Positions 49,552 through 58,058 of a DNA stretch of 64,000 bases are shown in pieces. The DNA comes from Streptomyces dioscori (lineage in GTDB: Bacteria > Actinomycetota > Actinomycetes > Streptomycetales > Streptomycetaceae), in the NCBI RefSeq assembly GCF_003024195.1, contig NZ_KZ679038.1, positions 434,001 to 498,000 on the forward strand. Direction: 5' to 3'. Made by a program: the position numbers and the translations under genes. The stretch's first letter is position 1. Each line of letters opens with the position of its first letter. Below the pieces are notes generated by a model. It did not search any database and was not told the origin of the DNA. It worked only from the letters and a program-made list of their open reading frames with translations.

Positions 49552-50370
49552 GGGCCAGGACGCGGTGGGCCGCGTGTCCGCGACGGACGCGGACTCCTGC
49601 TCATGGCTCTGGGGGTGCTGTACGGGTTCGTTGCCGACCAGCATGTCGGGGTCGAACATGACGATCACGGCCGCGAGGACCAGAACGACGATCGGTCCGC
49701 CCACCATGGGGATGAGGGAGAAGAGCAGATCCATCGAGGACTGGCCCTGGACCCTGGAGCCCGCGTCGACGTGCACGCTCATGGCGGCCATGCCGGTGTA
49801 GTGCATGCCCGTGACGGCGACGCCCATGATGACGCTCGCCGCCGCGGCGGACGCCAGGGTGTGCAGGGAGACGGCCGCCCAGAGTGCGGCGGTGGCCGCC
49901 GTGACGGCGATCAGGACCGACAGGCCGACCGTCACGGGGTCGAAGGTCATGTGCCCGGCGAACTTCATGCCGTTCATTCCGATGTAGTGCATCGCCGCGA
50001 CACCCCCGCCGGTGACGACACCGGCCACTCCCAGGGTGAGGGGCGAGGCTCCGCGGTACCCCACGACCAAGACGCCGAGCAGGACCACGGCCACCGCGAC
50101 GCCCAGGCTGAGGAACGTGAGGGCCGGGTCGTACCGGATCGACGCGCCGTCGATGGTGAACCCGATCATGGCGATGAAGTGCATCGTCCAGATGCCGGAC
50201 CCGATGCAGATCGCGCCCAGGGTGAGCCACGGACCTCTGCGGCCCCGCGCGCCCATGCGTACCGACCGTGTCGTGCAGCGCAGACCGAGCGCCGCACCGG
50301 CGCAGGCCATCAGGAACGCGACGACCGGAGTGATCATTCCGTAGTTGAACTGGCTGACTGTGCTGTTCAC
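49543..50370 (-). CDS. MHYT-domain integral membrane sensor protein
   Basis: A 275-aa protein with about seven transmembrane helices. Three MHYT-type motifs are visible: WTMHFIAMIGF, AAMHYIGMNGM and TGMHYTGMAAM, proposed to bind copper and sense O2, CO or NO. No GGDEF, EAL or kinase domain is attached; the C-terminus is a short polar tail. The GTG at 50370 is preceded by AAAGG at 6 nt. A large palindrome lies in the leader just upstream. Confidence 0.88.
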   Translation of the reverse strand: MNSTVSQFNYGMITPVVAFLMACAGAALGLRCTTRSVRMGARGRRGPWLTLGAICIGSGIWTMHFIAMIGFTIDGASIRYDPALTFLSLGVAVAVVLLGVLVVGYRGASPLTLGVAGVVTGGGVAAMHYIGMNGMKFAGHMTFDPVTVGLSVLIAVTAATAALWAAVSLHTLASAAAASVIMGVAVTGMHYTGMAAMSVHVDAGSRVQGQSSMDLLFSLIPMVGGPIVVLVLAAVIVMFDPDMLVGNEPVQHPQSHEQESASVADTRPTASWPSL

Positions 50371-50386
50371 CGAACGCCTTTCGGAC

Positions 50387-50410
50387 CGCGGGCCCCGTAC
50401 GGGGCCCGCG
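50387..50410 (-). promoter_or_regulatory. 24-bp perfect GC palindrome in the MHYT gene leader
   Basis: Each arm is CGCGGGCCCCGT or its complement, with no unpaired centre. It ends 16 bp before the GTG start, upstream of the AAAGG site, so a stable RNA hairpin could affect translation or act as an attenuator. Confidence 0.6.
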
Positions 50411-50521
50411 TTGCAGGAACCTTTCCGCAGAACCGTCCGGGCGGGCGGACGAGCCGGGTTCACCGGCATCCGTGTCCGACGCGCTCCGGAACCGACCCTG
50501 GGGGCGGACGGCGGCCCAGCA

Positions 50522-50538
50522 CATGACGTTCCGTCATG
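50522..50538. promoter_or_regulatory. Operator-like palindrome
   Basis: CATGACG-TTC-CGTCATG, 7-bp perfect arms, about 150 bp upstream of the MHYT gene. Binding protein unknown. Confidence 0.45.
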
Positions 50539-50672
50539 CCATGGCCTCGGGGGGTGAGCGGGTGGCCAATGCTAGGGAGGCGCCCCCCGCTTGTCACTCT
50601 GAGACCTTTGACGCAATCAAATCGAGACTTGTACAGGCATATTCCTCCTGCATGCCATCACGCATATTGCAC

Positions 50673-51926
50673 CTATATCTCACCCTTGCTCCCGGTCAAC
50701 TGGTCCTCGCTCCTCGGATGCCGGTCCTCGCGGCGTGGAAGCAGCAGCGGGGTGGCGAGGAGGACGACTCCGGCGGCCGCGATGGCGGCGCGGGGGCCGA
50801 TGAGGGCCGCCAGCAGACCCCAGACGGCGGTCATGGCCGCGATGGCGGCGCTGCTGCTGACCGACCAGGCGGTCAGGGTGCGGGCGACCCGGCCGGAATC
50901 GGTGTGGTCGAGCCGGTAGGTGGCCAGTACCGGGTTGAACACACCGCAGCAGGTCACCAGGCCGAGCTGGACGACGATGACGAGGACGATCCCGGGGACA
51001 CCGGGCTGGACGAACGCCAGGCCGAGGGGCCAGCACGCCCGCAGTGCCCCGGCGGTGCGGAGCACCTTGTGCCGACCGAACCGCGCCACGAGCCGGTGCG
51101 CGAGACGTGCGCCGACCAGGCCTCCTACGCAGGGCGCCGCGAACACCAGGCCGTACTGCCAGGGTGCGAATCCGAGGCCGTCCAGCAGGAGTACGGCGAG
51201 CAGCGGCTCGGAGGCCATGATCAGGCCGTTGACCACGACGGCGTTGAGGAACAGGGGGCGCAGCGCGGGGTGGGTGAGGATGTGCCGCCAGCCTTCGAGC
51301 AGATCGCGGGCCCGAAGCCGGGGCGAGCCGGTTCGCGCGGGAAGCGGCTCGCCGCCGCCGATGGCACGGATGCCCAGCGCCGAGAGCAGATAGCTGACCG
51401 CGTTGGCCACCAGGGTCGTCACCGGGCCGAACAGCCCGATCGCGTACCCGCCGAGCGGTGGTCCGACCATGGTCGCGGTCCAGGTCGTGGACTCGAACCG
51501 GCTGTTCGCGAGCAGCAGGTCGGCCGGTGGCAGGAGCCCCTTCAGATACGCGCCGCTCGCCGCCCTGAACGCGATGTCCGCCGTGGCGACCACGACGGAG
51601 ACGAGGAGGAGCTGGGCGAAGCCGAGCCGGCCGAGCGCGAACGCGGCGGGGACGCTCAGCAGTGCCGCGAACCGGATCAGGTCCGTCGCGATCATGACCG
51701 GCCGTTTACGACGGAACTCCACCCACGGGCCGAGCGGCACCGCCGTCACGGCCCCCACGGCACGTCCCACGGCGGCCAGCGCGGCCACCTGGGCCGGCCC
51801 GGAGTGCAGCACCAGGACCGCGAGCAGGGGAAACGCGCCGAACCCGATCCCCGTGCCGTACGAGCTGACGGCGAAGGCCGCCCACAACCAGTTGAAGCGC
51901 CGTCCCAGCGTCCGTCCGCCCGCCAT
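50673..51926 (-). CDS. MFS transporter (macrolide-efflux/enterobactin exporter-like)
   Basis: A 417-aa membrane protein with about 12 helices: RFNWLWAAFAVSSYGTGIGFGAFPLLAVLVLHSGPAQVAALAAVGRAVGAVTAVPLGPWVEFRRKRPVMIATDLIRF carries the first helices and the loop 2-3 motif. NSRFESTTWTATMVGPPLGG is typical of the MefA/EntS-like exporters. The start is uncertain (ATG 51926 or a GTG about 15 bp upstream). Divergent from a LysR gene that probably controls it. Substrate unknown; drug or metabolite efflux is likely. Confidence 0.85.
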   Translation of the reverse strand: MAGGRTLGRRFNWLWAAFAVSSYGTGIGFGAFPLLAVLVLHSGPAQVAALAAVGRAVGAVTAVPLGPWVEFRRKRPVMIATDLIRFAALLSVPAAFALGRLGFAQLLLVSVVVATADIAFRAASGAYLKGLLPPADLLLANSRFESTTWTATMVGPPLGGYAIGLFGPVTTLVANAVSYLLSALGIRAIGGGEPLPARTGSPRLRARDLLEGWRHILTHPALRPLFLNAVVVNGLIMASEPLLAVLLLDGLGFAPWQYGLVFAAPCVGGLVGARLAHRLVARFGRHKVLRTAGALRACWPLGLAFVQPGVPGIVLVIVVQLGLVTCCGVFNPVLATYRLDHTDSGRVARTLTAWSVSSSAAIAAMTAVWGLLAALIGPRAAIAAAGVVLLATPLLLPRREDRHPRSEDQLTGSKGEI

Positions 51927-52030
51927 CCCCGATGCACACACCCCTCGCCGATCCGCACGACCGAACACTGACCGTCGGCATCAAAGCGAGTAGCGGATCA
52001 CGAGATCAAACAACCGGAGCACCGGGGCCG

Positions 52031-52047
52031 CACAACCGATCGTTGTG
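52031..52047. promoter_or_regulatory. Candidate LysR operator
   Basis: CACAAC-CGATC-GTTGTG, 6-bp perfect arms with a 5-bp centre (17 bp), in the MFS/LysR divergent region about 50 bp upstream of the LysR start. Confidence 0.55.
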
Positions 52048-52096
52048 GCAGTCGCCCGGCACGGGTGACCGTCGCCGTGCCGCTAAGGTCGTCGGC

Positions 52097-53017
52097 GTGG
52101 ATCTCGATGCCGTGCGTACCTTCGTGGCCGCCGCGGACATGGGGCGGTTCCAGGACGCCGCCGACGAGTTGGCGATCACGCAGCAGGCCGTCTCCAAACG
52201 GGTCGCCGCGCTGGAGAGGGCCCTCGGGGTGCGGTTGTTCGCCCGTACCGCGCGCGGAGCGAAGCTCACCGTCGACGGCCAGGCGTTCCTGCCGCACGCC
52301 CGCGATCTCCTGCGGGCCGAGGAGCGGGCGGTCGACTCCGTCCGGCCGGGCCGCCGCGCGCTGCGCGTCGATGTGATCGGGCGCCGGCTGGCGCCCGCCG
52401 ACCTGGTGCGTGACTTCCATCGTGCGCACCCCGGGATCGAGCTCGATGTCGTGACGCTCTTCGACGCCGACGCGGCGATCGACGCGATCCGGTCCGGCAC
52501 GGTCGACGCGTCCTTCCGCGCCGTCACCAGGGGGCAGCTGCCGGCGGGCATCGGGGCCGACCGTGCCTTCGACGAGCCCATCCAGCTCCTCGTGGGGCCG
52601 GGCCATCAGCTCGCCGACGCCTCCGCGGTCACTCCCGCCGAGCTCGTGGGCCACCGGATCTGGATGCCCGGCATCGTCGCCGGCACCGAGTGGGCCGCGT
52701 ACTACGGCGATCTCGCCGCCGCGTTCGGCCTCACCATCGAGGTCACCGGCCCCGACTTCGGCGTGAAGCCCCTGCTGGACACGCTCGCCGACTCCCCGTC
52801 ACTGGCCACCTTCGTCGGCGAGCTGACAGGTTTCGGCTGGCCCGCCGACCAGGGGCTGCGGCGCATCGCGGTGAAGGATCCGACCCCGGTCTATCCGCAC
52901 TCCCTGCTGTGGCATCGCGACAACGCCCACCCGGCGCTCGCCGCGCTCCGCGGCCACCACGTCTCAGGGTCGGGTGGACTCTCCGGCGCGGGGACCTGGA
53001 CACCGGCGTGGGCCTGA
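52097..53017 (+). CDS. LysR family transcriptional regulator
   Basis: A 306-aa regulator from GTG. HTH: DLDAVRTFVAAADMGRFQDAADELAITQQAVSKRVAALERALGVRLFARTARGAKLT. The effector domain starts at LRVDVIGRRLAPADLVRDFH. The GTG at 52097 has TAAGGT 7 nt upstream and no SD, so it is probably leaderless. The last residues (GAGTWTPAWA) are encoded by the first degenerate unit of a 41-bp tandem repeat that continues after the stop. Likely controls the divergent MFS gene. Confidence 0.9.
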   Translation: MDLDAVRTFVAAADMGRFQDAADELAITQQAVSKRVAALERALGVRLFARTARGAKLTVDGQAFLPHARDLLRAEERAVDSVRPGRRALRVDVIGRRLAPADLVRDFHRAHPGIELDVVTLFDADAAIDAIRSGTVDASFRAVTRGQLPAGIGADRAFDEPIQLLVGPGHQLADASAVTPAELVGHRIWMPGIVAGTEWAAYYGDLAAAFGLTIEVTGPDFGVKPLLDTLADSPSLATFVGELTGFGWPADQGLRRIAVKDPTPVYPHSLLWHRDNAHPALAALRGHHVSGSGGLSGAGTWTPAWA

Positions 53018-53140
53018 TGGACACCGGCACGGGGACCTCGACACCTGCGCGGGCCCAATGGACACCGGCACGGGGACCTCGGCACCTGCGCGGGCCCAAT
53101 GGACACCGGCACGGGGACCTCGGCACCTGCGCGGGAGCGG
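53017..53140 (+). repeat. 41-bp tandem repeats after the LysR gene
   Basis: Units beginning atggacaccggcacggggac start at 53017, 53058 and 53099 (exactly 41 bp apart) and are almost identical; degenerate copies flank them on both sides (about 52985 and 53147-53190). The period is not a multiple of three, so this is not a coding repeat. Confidence 0.92.
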
Positions 53141-53268
53141 GAGCGGTGAACACCGGCGTGGGCGTAGTGAACAGCGGGGTGAGCGTGGTGTTCCGGCCCG
53201 AAATTGGACACGGACCGGCCCCGGAACTCCCGCGAGGAGTGCCCGGGCCGGTTCGCGCCCGCTGAGCG

Positions 53269-54726
53269 TCAGGCCTGGACCGCGGCCTGCTCGGGCTCGT
53301 CGAGGCGGTCGGCCGGAGCCGGGGCGGTCGCGACCGGGCGGGCTGCCGGGATGAGCGCCGCGATGACGGCGGCCACCAGGGCGACGGCGCCGCCGATGAT
53401 CAGGGCGGTACGGAAGCCGTCCTCCGAGGTGATGGTGAAGCCGCCCATGTCGACGGTCAGCTGGGAGAGGACCACGCCGACGACGGCCGCGCCCACGGAG
53501 GTGCCGAGCGAGCGCATGAGGGTGTTGAAGCCGTTCGCCGCGGCGGTCTCGGAGAGCGGGACCGAGCTCATGATCAGGGCGGGCATCGCCCCGTAGGCGA
53601 GGCCCACGCCACTGCTGGTGATCATGAGGACGAGCATCAGGCCCCAGGCGGAGCCCAGCAGCGCGAGGGACACGCCGTAACCGGCGGCGATGACGAGGAT
53701 GCCGCAGATCAGCGTGAACTTCGGGCCGCGTGCGTCGGTCAGCTTTCCGCCGAGCGGCGAGACGACCATCATCATGATGCCGCCGGGCGCCATCCACAGG
53801 CCGGCCGCGAGCATCGACTGGCCCAGGCCGTAGCCGGTCGCCTCGGGGAACTGCAGCAGCTGGGGAACGATCAGCATGCCGGCGTACATGCCGAAGCCGA
53901 CGAAGAGCGAGGCGAGGTTGGTGAGCAGGACCCGGGGGCGGGCCGTGGTACGCAGGTCGACCAGGGGATCCCGGGTGCGGGTCTCCCACACGCCCCAGGC
54001 GAGCAGCACCACGACGGCGGCGGTGAACAGGCCGAGCGTCGTCGCCGAACCCCAGCCCCACTCGGCGCCCTTGGAGACCGCGAGCAGCAGGCAGACCAGG
54101 CCGACGCCGAGTCCTATCGCACCGGGTGCGTCGAAGCGCTGCCCCTTGGCCCCGGCGGGGACGTCGGGGATCAGGAACCAGATCAGGACGGCGATCGCCA
54201 CGGCCAGGACGGCGGAGCCCCAGAAGAGCACGCGCCAGCTCGCGTACTGGGCGACCGCGGCGGCGATCGGCAGGCCGAGACCGCCGCCGATGCCCATGGA
54301 CGCGCTGACGAGCGCGATGGAGGAGCTGAGCTTCTCGGTGGGGACCACGTCACGCAGGAGCGCGATGCCGAGCGGCACCATGCCCATACCCATGCCCTGC
54401 AGGCCGCGGCCGACGATCATCGGGACGACGGACGAGGAGAGCGCGCACACCACCGAGCCCACGATGAGAGGCACGGAGCAGGCGAGGAGCATCCGCCGCT
54501 TGCCCAGCAGGTCGCCCAGACGTCCGGTGACGGGCACACAGACCGCCGCCACCAGCAGGGTGACCGTGATCACCCACGCGGTGTTCGAGGGCGAGCTGTG
54601 CAGGATCTGCGGCAGGTCCGCGATGAGCGGCGTGACCAGGGTCTGCATGATCGCCGCCGTGGTGCCGGCGAAGGCCAGCGTGGCGATCACGCCATTGGTA
54701 TGGCGGGACGTCGTTGGGGCTCCCAT
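53269..54726 (-). CDS. DHA2-type MFS multidrug transporter (EmrB/QacA-like)
   Basis: A 485-aa membrane protein with about 14 helices. Motifs: VTPLIADLPQILHSSPSNTAWVITVTLLVAAVCVPVTGRLGDLLGKRRMLL (motif D1 and A), GRGLQGMGMGMVPLGIALLRDVVP and GIGGGLGLPIAAAVAQYASWRVLFW (motif C and the RW-F sequence), typical of the 14-TMS drug:proton antiporters. AAGGAG stands 7 nt before the ATG. Divergent from a MarR gene, its probable repressor. Confidence 0.92.
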   Translation of the reverse strand: MGAPTTSRHTNGVIATLAFAGTTAAIMQTLVTPLIADLPQILHSSPSNTAWVITVTLLVAAVCVPVTGRLGDLLGKRRMLLACSVPLIVGSVVCALSSSVVPMIVGRGLQGMGMGMVPLGIALLRDVVPTEKLSSSIALVSASMGIGGGLGLPIAAAVAQYASWRVLFWGSAVLAVAIAVLIWFLIPDVPAGAKGQRFDAPGAIGLGVGLVCLLLAVSKGAEWGWGSATTLGLFTAAVVVLLAWGVWETRTRDPLVDLRTTARPRVLLTNLASLFVGFGMYAGMLIVPQLLQFPEATGYGLGQSMLAAGLWMAPGGIMMMVVSPLGGKLTDARGPKFTLICGILVIAAGYGVSLALLGSAWGLMLVLMITSSGVGLAYGAMPALIMSSVPLSETAAANGFNTLMRSLGTSVGAAVVGVVLSQLTVDMGGFTITSEDGFRTALIIGGAVALVAAVIAALIPAARPVATAPAPADRLDEPEQAAVQA

Positions 54727-54793
54727 GAAGGGACTCCTTGCATCTCTTTCGGGCATCTCTACCGGGCTTTCGGGAGTGCAGTGTACATACCTT

Positions 54794-54806
54794 ATGCATC
54801 ATGCAT
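54794..54806. promoter_or_regulatory. Candidate MarR operator between DHA2 transporter and MarR genes
   Basis: ATGCAT-C-ATGCAT, 13-bp palindrome inside CTTATGCATCATGCATGA; a related half TTGCATAG is at 54819-54826. This short A/T-rich stretch is the only one in the 179-bp divergent gap. Confidence 0.6.
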
Positions 54807-54905
54807 GACATGTGCGTATTGCATAGCCTGTGCAAAGATGGGAGGCGGGGCCGCGCAGAAATTCGCCGCGTCGGCCCTGCTCAGGACAGTGGGAGGCAGT
54901 GGCAC

Positions 54906-55358
54906 ATGGGCAGGCCGACGTACGAGGTCGAGTACGAGCAGATGCTCCTCGGCAGGCATGCGCTCGCGGCGCACGGCGGGCGCAGCAAGGAGAGCGTGCT
55001 GGAGCGGAGTTCCTATATTTTGCTCAGCCGAATCCGCGTACAGGGGCCCATGTCGATCGGTGAGCTGAGCGACGCGTTCGGGCTCGACGCCTCCACTCTC
55101 AACCGGCAGACCGCCTCGGCCATGCGCGCCGGACTCGCCGAGCGCATCCCCGACCCGGACGGCGGACTGGCCCGCAAGTTCCGCATCACCGACAAGGGCG
55201 CGCGCATACTCGACGAGGAACGCGAGCGGACCATCGGCTCCCTGGACCGGGTCATGGCCGACTGGTCCGACGAGGACATCGCGGAGTTCGCCGGCTACCT
55301 GCGGCGCTTCAACACCGGCATCGAACGGCTCGGCGGACGGCCCTGGCCGCGTCCCTGA
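54906..55358 (+). CDS. MarR family transcriptional regulator
   Basis: A 150-aa regulator. Winged HTH: SSYILLSRIRVQGPMSIGELSDAFGLDASTLNRQTASAMRAGLAERIPDPDGGLARKFRITDKGARIL. C-terminal dimerisation helix DEERERTIGSLDRVMADWSDEDIAEFAGYLRRFNTGIERL. GGGAGG precedes the ATG. Divergent from the DHA2 transporter, so drug-responsive repression is likely. Confidence 0.9.
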   Translation: MGRPTYEVEYEQMLLGRHALAAHGGRSKESVLERSSYILLSRIRVQGPMSIGELSDAFGLDASTLNRQTASAMRAGLAERIPDPDGGLARKFRITDKGARILDEERERTIGSLDRVMADWSDEDIAEFAGYLRRFNTGIERLGGRPWPRP

Positions 55359-55848
55359 CGTTCGTGACCGCGCCCTTGACGTTCGTGAGCGCCGGCCGAA
55401 CGTTCGCCGGCCTCAGCCGGACCGCGCCGGGACCTCCGGGCGAATCCCCTCGGCTCCGTCCCCAACTCCCGTCACAGGCACGGCAGTAGGGACAGTGACG
55501 GGTTCATGGCGCCCGCGGAGGGGTACTCATGAGCCCTATGAGGGAGACCGGAAGATACCAGGCGCGGGGGCCCTGCGACCCAGCAAGCGCCCCGAAGACC
55601 GAAAGCCCTTGCCCTTAAGCCGCCGATCGACCCCCACCGGCCCTCACCTGCCCCTTCACGCACATCCTTCACCGGCTGACCGGCCCACCGTCCGACGCCG
55701 GCGCCGCTGACATGCGCAAACGAGCCAGATCGACCAAAAGGCCTCGCTTGACGGTCTCGCCGAATAGCGTGCGAGAAATCGAACACCTCTCCCCACCTCC
55801 CTGCGGTCCGCGCACGTCACGGACCCCTGCCGCGCTAGGAGAACCGGG
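55359..55848. other. 490-bp intergenic region
   Basis: No supportable gene. It starts with a direct repeat (TGACGTTCGTGA at 55356 and 55377) followed by an AACGTTCG element, and later holds GC-rich sequence without a clear promoter. The distal part presumably carries the promoter of the DUF485-symporter operon; a TTGACG occurs at 55748. Confidence 0.5.
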
Positions 55849-56277
55849 ATGTCCGACGACCCCTCGGATGCGTACGCCCCGCAACCCCACCGGGCCAGGC
55901 ACCCCACCGCCCCGCCCGCCTGGGCCACCACCGAAGACCACTTACCCGAGCGCACCATGCGCTCCTCCGCACCGGGACACCACCGTGACCTGCGCATTCT
56001 GCGCCGGGCCTACCGCAGACAGCGCCGGGTCGCCACCTTCGTCGTCCTCGCCTACTTCACCGCCTTCCTGATCCTCTCCGTCCGCGCACCGGCCTTCATG
56101 ACGAAGCCGGTCTCCGGCGGTCTGTCCACCGGCATGGTGCTCGGCCTGGTCCAGCTCCCCGTCACCTGGCTGGCGATCGTGCTCTTCGAGTACACGGCGA
56201 GCCGGTACGTCGATCCGCTCGCACGCCGGATGCGGCAGCGCACGGCTCTGCTCGCCGAGCAGGAGCCCGGACAATGA
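55849..56277 (+). CDS. DUF485 family small membrane protein
   Basis: A 142-aa protein with two transmembrane helices (VATFVVLAYFTAFLILSV and GLSTGMVLGLVQLPVTWLAIVLFEYTA), ending in a polar tail, the DUF485/YjcH pattern. Such proteins are encoded with acetate-type symporters. The N-terminal 45 residues are longer than in YjcH. AGGAG stands 7 nt before the ATG. ATGA overlap with the symporter gene. Confidence 0.86.
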   Translation: MSDDPSDAYAPQPHRARHPTAPPAWATTEDHLPERTMRSSAPGHHRDLRILRRAYRRQRRVATFVVLAYFTAFLILSVRAPAFMTKPVSGGLSTGMVLGLVQLPVTWLAIVLFEYTASRYVDPLARRMRQRTALLAEQEPGQ

Positions 56278-57884
56278 CGGAGTTCAGCGGCACCGCGCAG
56301 ACCTGGTCCCTGGTCGCCTTCTGCACCGTCGTCACCGTGACGCTGCTGCTCTGCGTGATCGCGGGCCCGGACCGGGACGATCTCGACGAGTTCTACACCG
56401 GCTACCGCTCGCTGTCCCCGATGCGCAACGGTCTGGCCATCGCGGGCGACTACATCTCCGCGGCCACCGTCCTCACCATCGGCGGAGTCATCGCGCTGTG
56501 CGGCTACGACGGTGTCGTCCTCGCCCTCAGCACCCTCCTGTCCCTGTTGCTGCTGATGTTCCTGCTGGCCGAACCCCTGCGGAACACCGGCCGTTTCACC
56601 ACGGGCGACGCCATCGCCCGACGGATGCCCGGCCGTGCCGTGCGCATCACGACGTGTGTCGTGACCATCGCCTCGCTGATGCCGATGATGCTGGTCCAGC
56701 TCGCCAGCACCGGCCAACTGCTCGCCTTCATCCTCGGTTTCAGCAGCGCCACGATGAAGACCGGGTGCGTCATCGGGGTCGGCGGCCTGATGATCACCTA
56801 CGCGGCCATCGGCGGGATGAAGGGCACCGCTCTCATCCAGATCCTCAAGATGGTCATGCTCCTCGGTTCGGGGTCCGTGGTCGCCTTCCTGATGCTCCGC
56901 TCCTTCGCGTGGGACCCGGGGGAGCTGTTCCGCACGGCCGCGAAGAACAGCGGGGCGGGCGACGCGTTCCTGCGCGCCGGCCTGCAGTTCTCCGGGGGTC
57001 CGCACGCCGACCTGGACATGATCAGCACACAGTTCGCCATCGTGCTCGGCGGCGCCTGTCTGCCTCACGTCACCATGCGCATGTTCACGGCGGACAGCGC
57101 ACGGCAGGTACGCCGCTCGATGTCCTGGGCGGTGTCGTCGGTGGCCCTCTTCATGCTGATCATCACCGTCGTCGCGATCGGGGCGACCGCACTCCTGGGC
57201 CGGACCGGGATCACCGCGGCCGACCCGCGCGGCAACACGGCCTATCTCGTGGGCTCACGGGCGGTCTTCGGCACCCATGTCACCCGCGCCGAGACCTTCC
57301 TGTTCACCACGGTCACGGCAGCGATCTTCCTCACCCTGCTCGCGTCGGTCGCCAGCATGATCCTGGCCTGCGCCAACTCCCTGGCCCATGACGTCTACGC
57401 CAGTCGCGCCACCCCTCATTCGCCGGTACGGGAGATGACCGTCGCCCGGGTCTCCGCGCTCGCCGTAGGGATCCCGACGATCGTGCTGGCGGGCCTCATC
57501 CAGCACCGCAGTCTCCAGCCCCTGGCGACGCTCTCCTTCTGCCTGGCCGCCTCGGCCATCGCCCCCGCGCTGGTCTACAGCCTCTTCTGGCGCCGCTACA
57601 CCCGCACCGGCCTGCTGAGCACGATGATCGGCGGCTCGCTCACCGTCCTCGTCCTGATGCCGGGCACCCGGCTGGTGTCCGGGACGCCCATGGCGGCTTT
57701 CCCTCAGGCCGACTTCAACTGGTTCCCGTTCACCACGACCGGCCTGGTGTCCATCCCCCTGGGCTTCGCGTTCGGCTGGCTCGGCACGATGTTCTCGGGG
57801 CGCCGCGAGACACAGCGCCGCAAGAAGGACTACGAGCGGATCGAGGCCAGGATCCTGGCGGGCCCGGAGCCCAGGCCGAGATGA
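56274..57884 (+). CDS. Sodium:solute symporter, cation/acetate (ActP-like) type
   Basis: A 536-aa SSS-family transporter with about 13 helices. Signatures: DEFYTGYRSLSPMRNGLAIAGDYISAATVLTIGG near the N-terminus, GRFTTGDAIARRMPGRAVR, ITYAAIGGMKGTALIQILK and LGGACLPHVTMRMFTADSARQVRRSMSWAV. The pairing with a DUF485 gene is that of acetate permease operons; monocarboxylate uptake is the likely role. Function of the small partner is not established. Confidence 0.9.
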   Translation: MTEFSGTAQTWSLVAFCTVVTVTLLLCVIAGPDRDDLDEFYTGYRSLSPMRNGLAIAGDYISAATVLTIGGVIALCGYDGVVLALSTLLSLLLLMFLLAEPLRNTGRFTTGDAIARRMPGRAVRITTCVVTIASLMPMMLVQLASTGQLLAFILGFSSATMKTGCVIGVGGLMITYAAIGGMKGTALIQILKMVMLLGSGSVVAFLMLRSFAWDPGELFRTAAKNSGAGDAFLRAGLQFSGGPHADLDMISTQFAIVLGGACLPHVTMRMFTADSARQVRRSMSWAVSSVALFMLIITVVAIGATALLGRTGITAADPRGNTAYLVGSRAVFGTHVTRAETFLFTTVTAAIFLTLLASVASMILACANSLAHDVYASRATPHSPVREMTVARVSALAVGIPTIVLAGLIQHRSLQPLATLSFCLAASAIAPALVYSLFWRRYTRTGLLSTMIGGSLTVLVLMPGTRLVSGTPMAAFPQADFNWFPFTTTGLVSIPLGFAFGWLGTMFSGRRETQRRKKDYERIEARILAGPEPRPR

Positions 57885-57917
57885 CCCACCTGGTTGCAGG
57901 CGGCATCTTTCTTGATG

Positions 57918-57936
57918 TTAGGTTTGGCTTACCTTA
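57918..57936. promoter_or_regulatory. Iron box (DtxR/IdeR/DmdR-type)
   Basis: TTAGGTTTGGCTTACCTTA matches the actinobacterial iron box TTAGGTTAGGCTAACCTAA at 16 of 19 positions. It lies about 120 bp upstream of the first siderophore permease gene and presumably represses the operon in iron-replete cells. Confidence 0.88.
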
Positions 57937-58058
57937 CTGAACGGAACACCCAGTTCCGTAACTCTGCGCTGCCCGCGAGCGGGCGGACAAGGACGACCTC
58001 AAGTGCGCTTCGCCCCGTCGCCGTTCACCCGCGGCACGCACCCTCGGATACGCGTCGC

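Larger units (their letters stand above)
50371..50672. other. 302-bp intergenic region with palindromes and an AT-rich end
   Basis: No gene seen. Contains the leader palindrome 50387-50410, the operator-like palindrome 50522-50538, and from about 50590 to 50672 a stretch distinctly richer in A/T than the neighbourhood (for example ttgacgcaatcaaatcgag), next to the 3' end of the MFS gene. Confidence 0.6.

Noticed and set aside
53017..53190. CRISPR array suspected from the 41-bp repeats
   Set aside because: The units are directly contiguous, with no unique spacers, and there are no cas genes.
55359..55848. Small open frames in the 490-bp gap (for example 55712-56071)
   Set aside because: Arg/Pro-rich translations overlapping the DUF485 gene in another frame, without motifs or ribosome-binding sites.
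57894..58058. N-terminal extension of the first FecCD permease
   Set aside because: It crosses the iron box, which must be non-coding promoter DNA.
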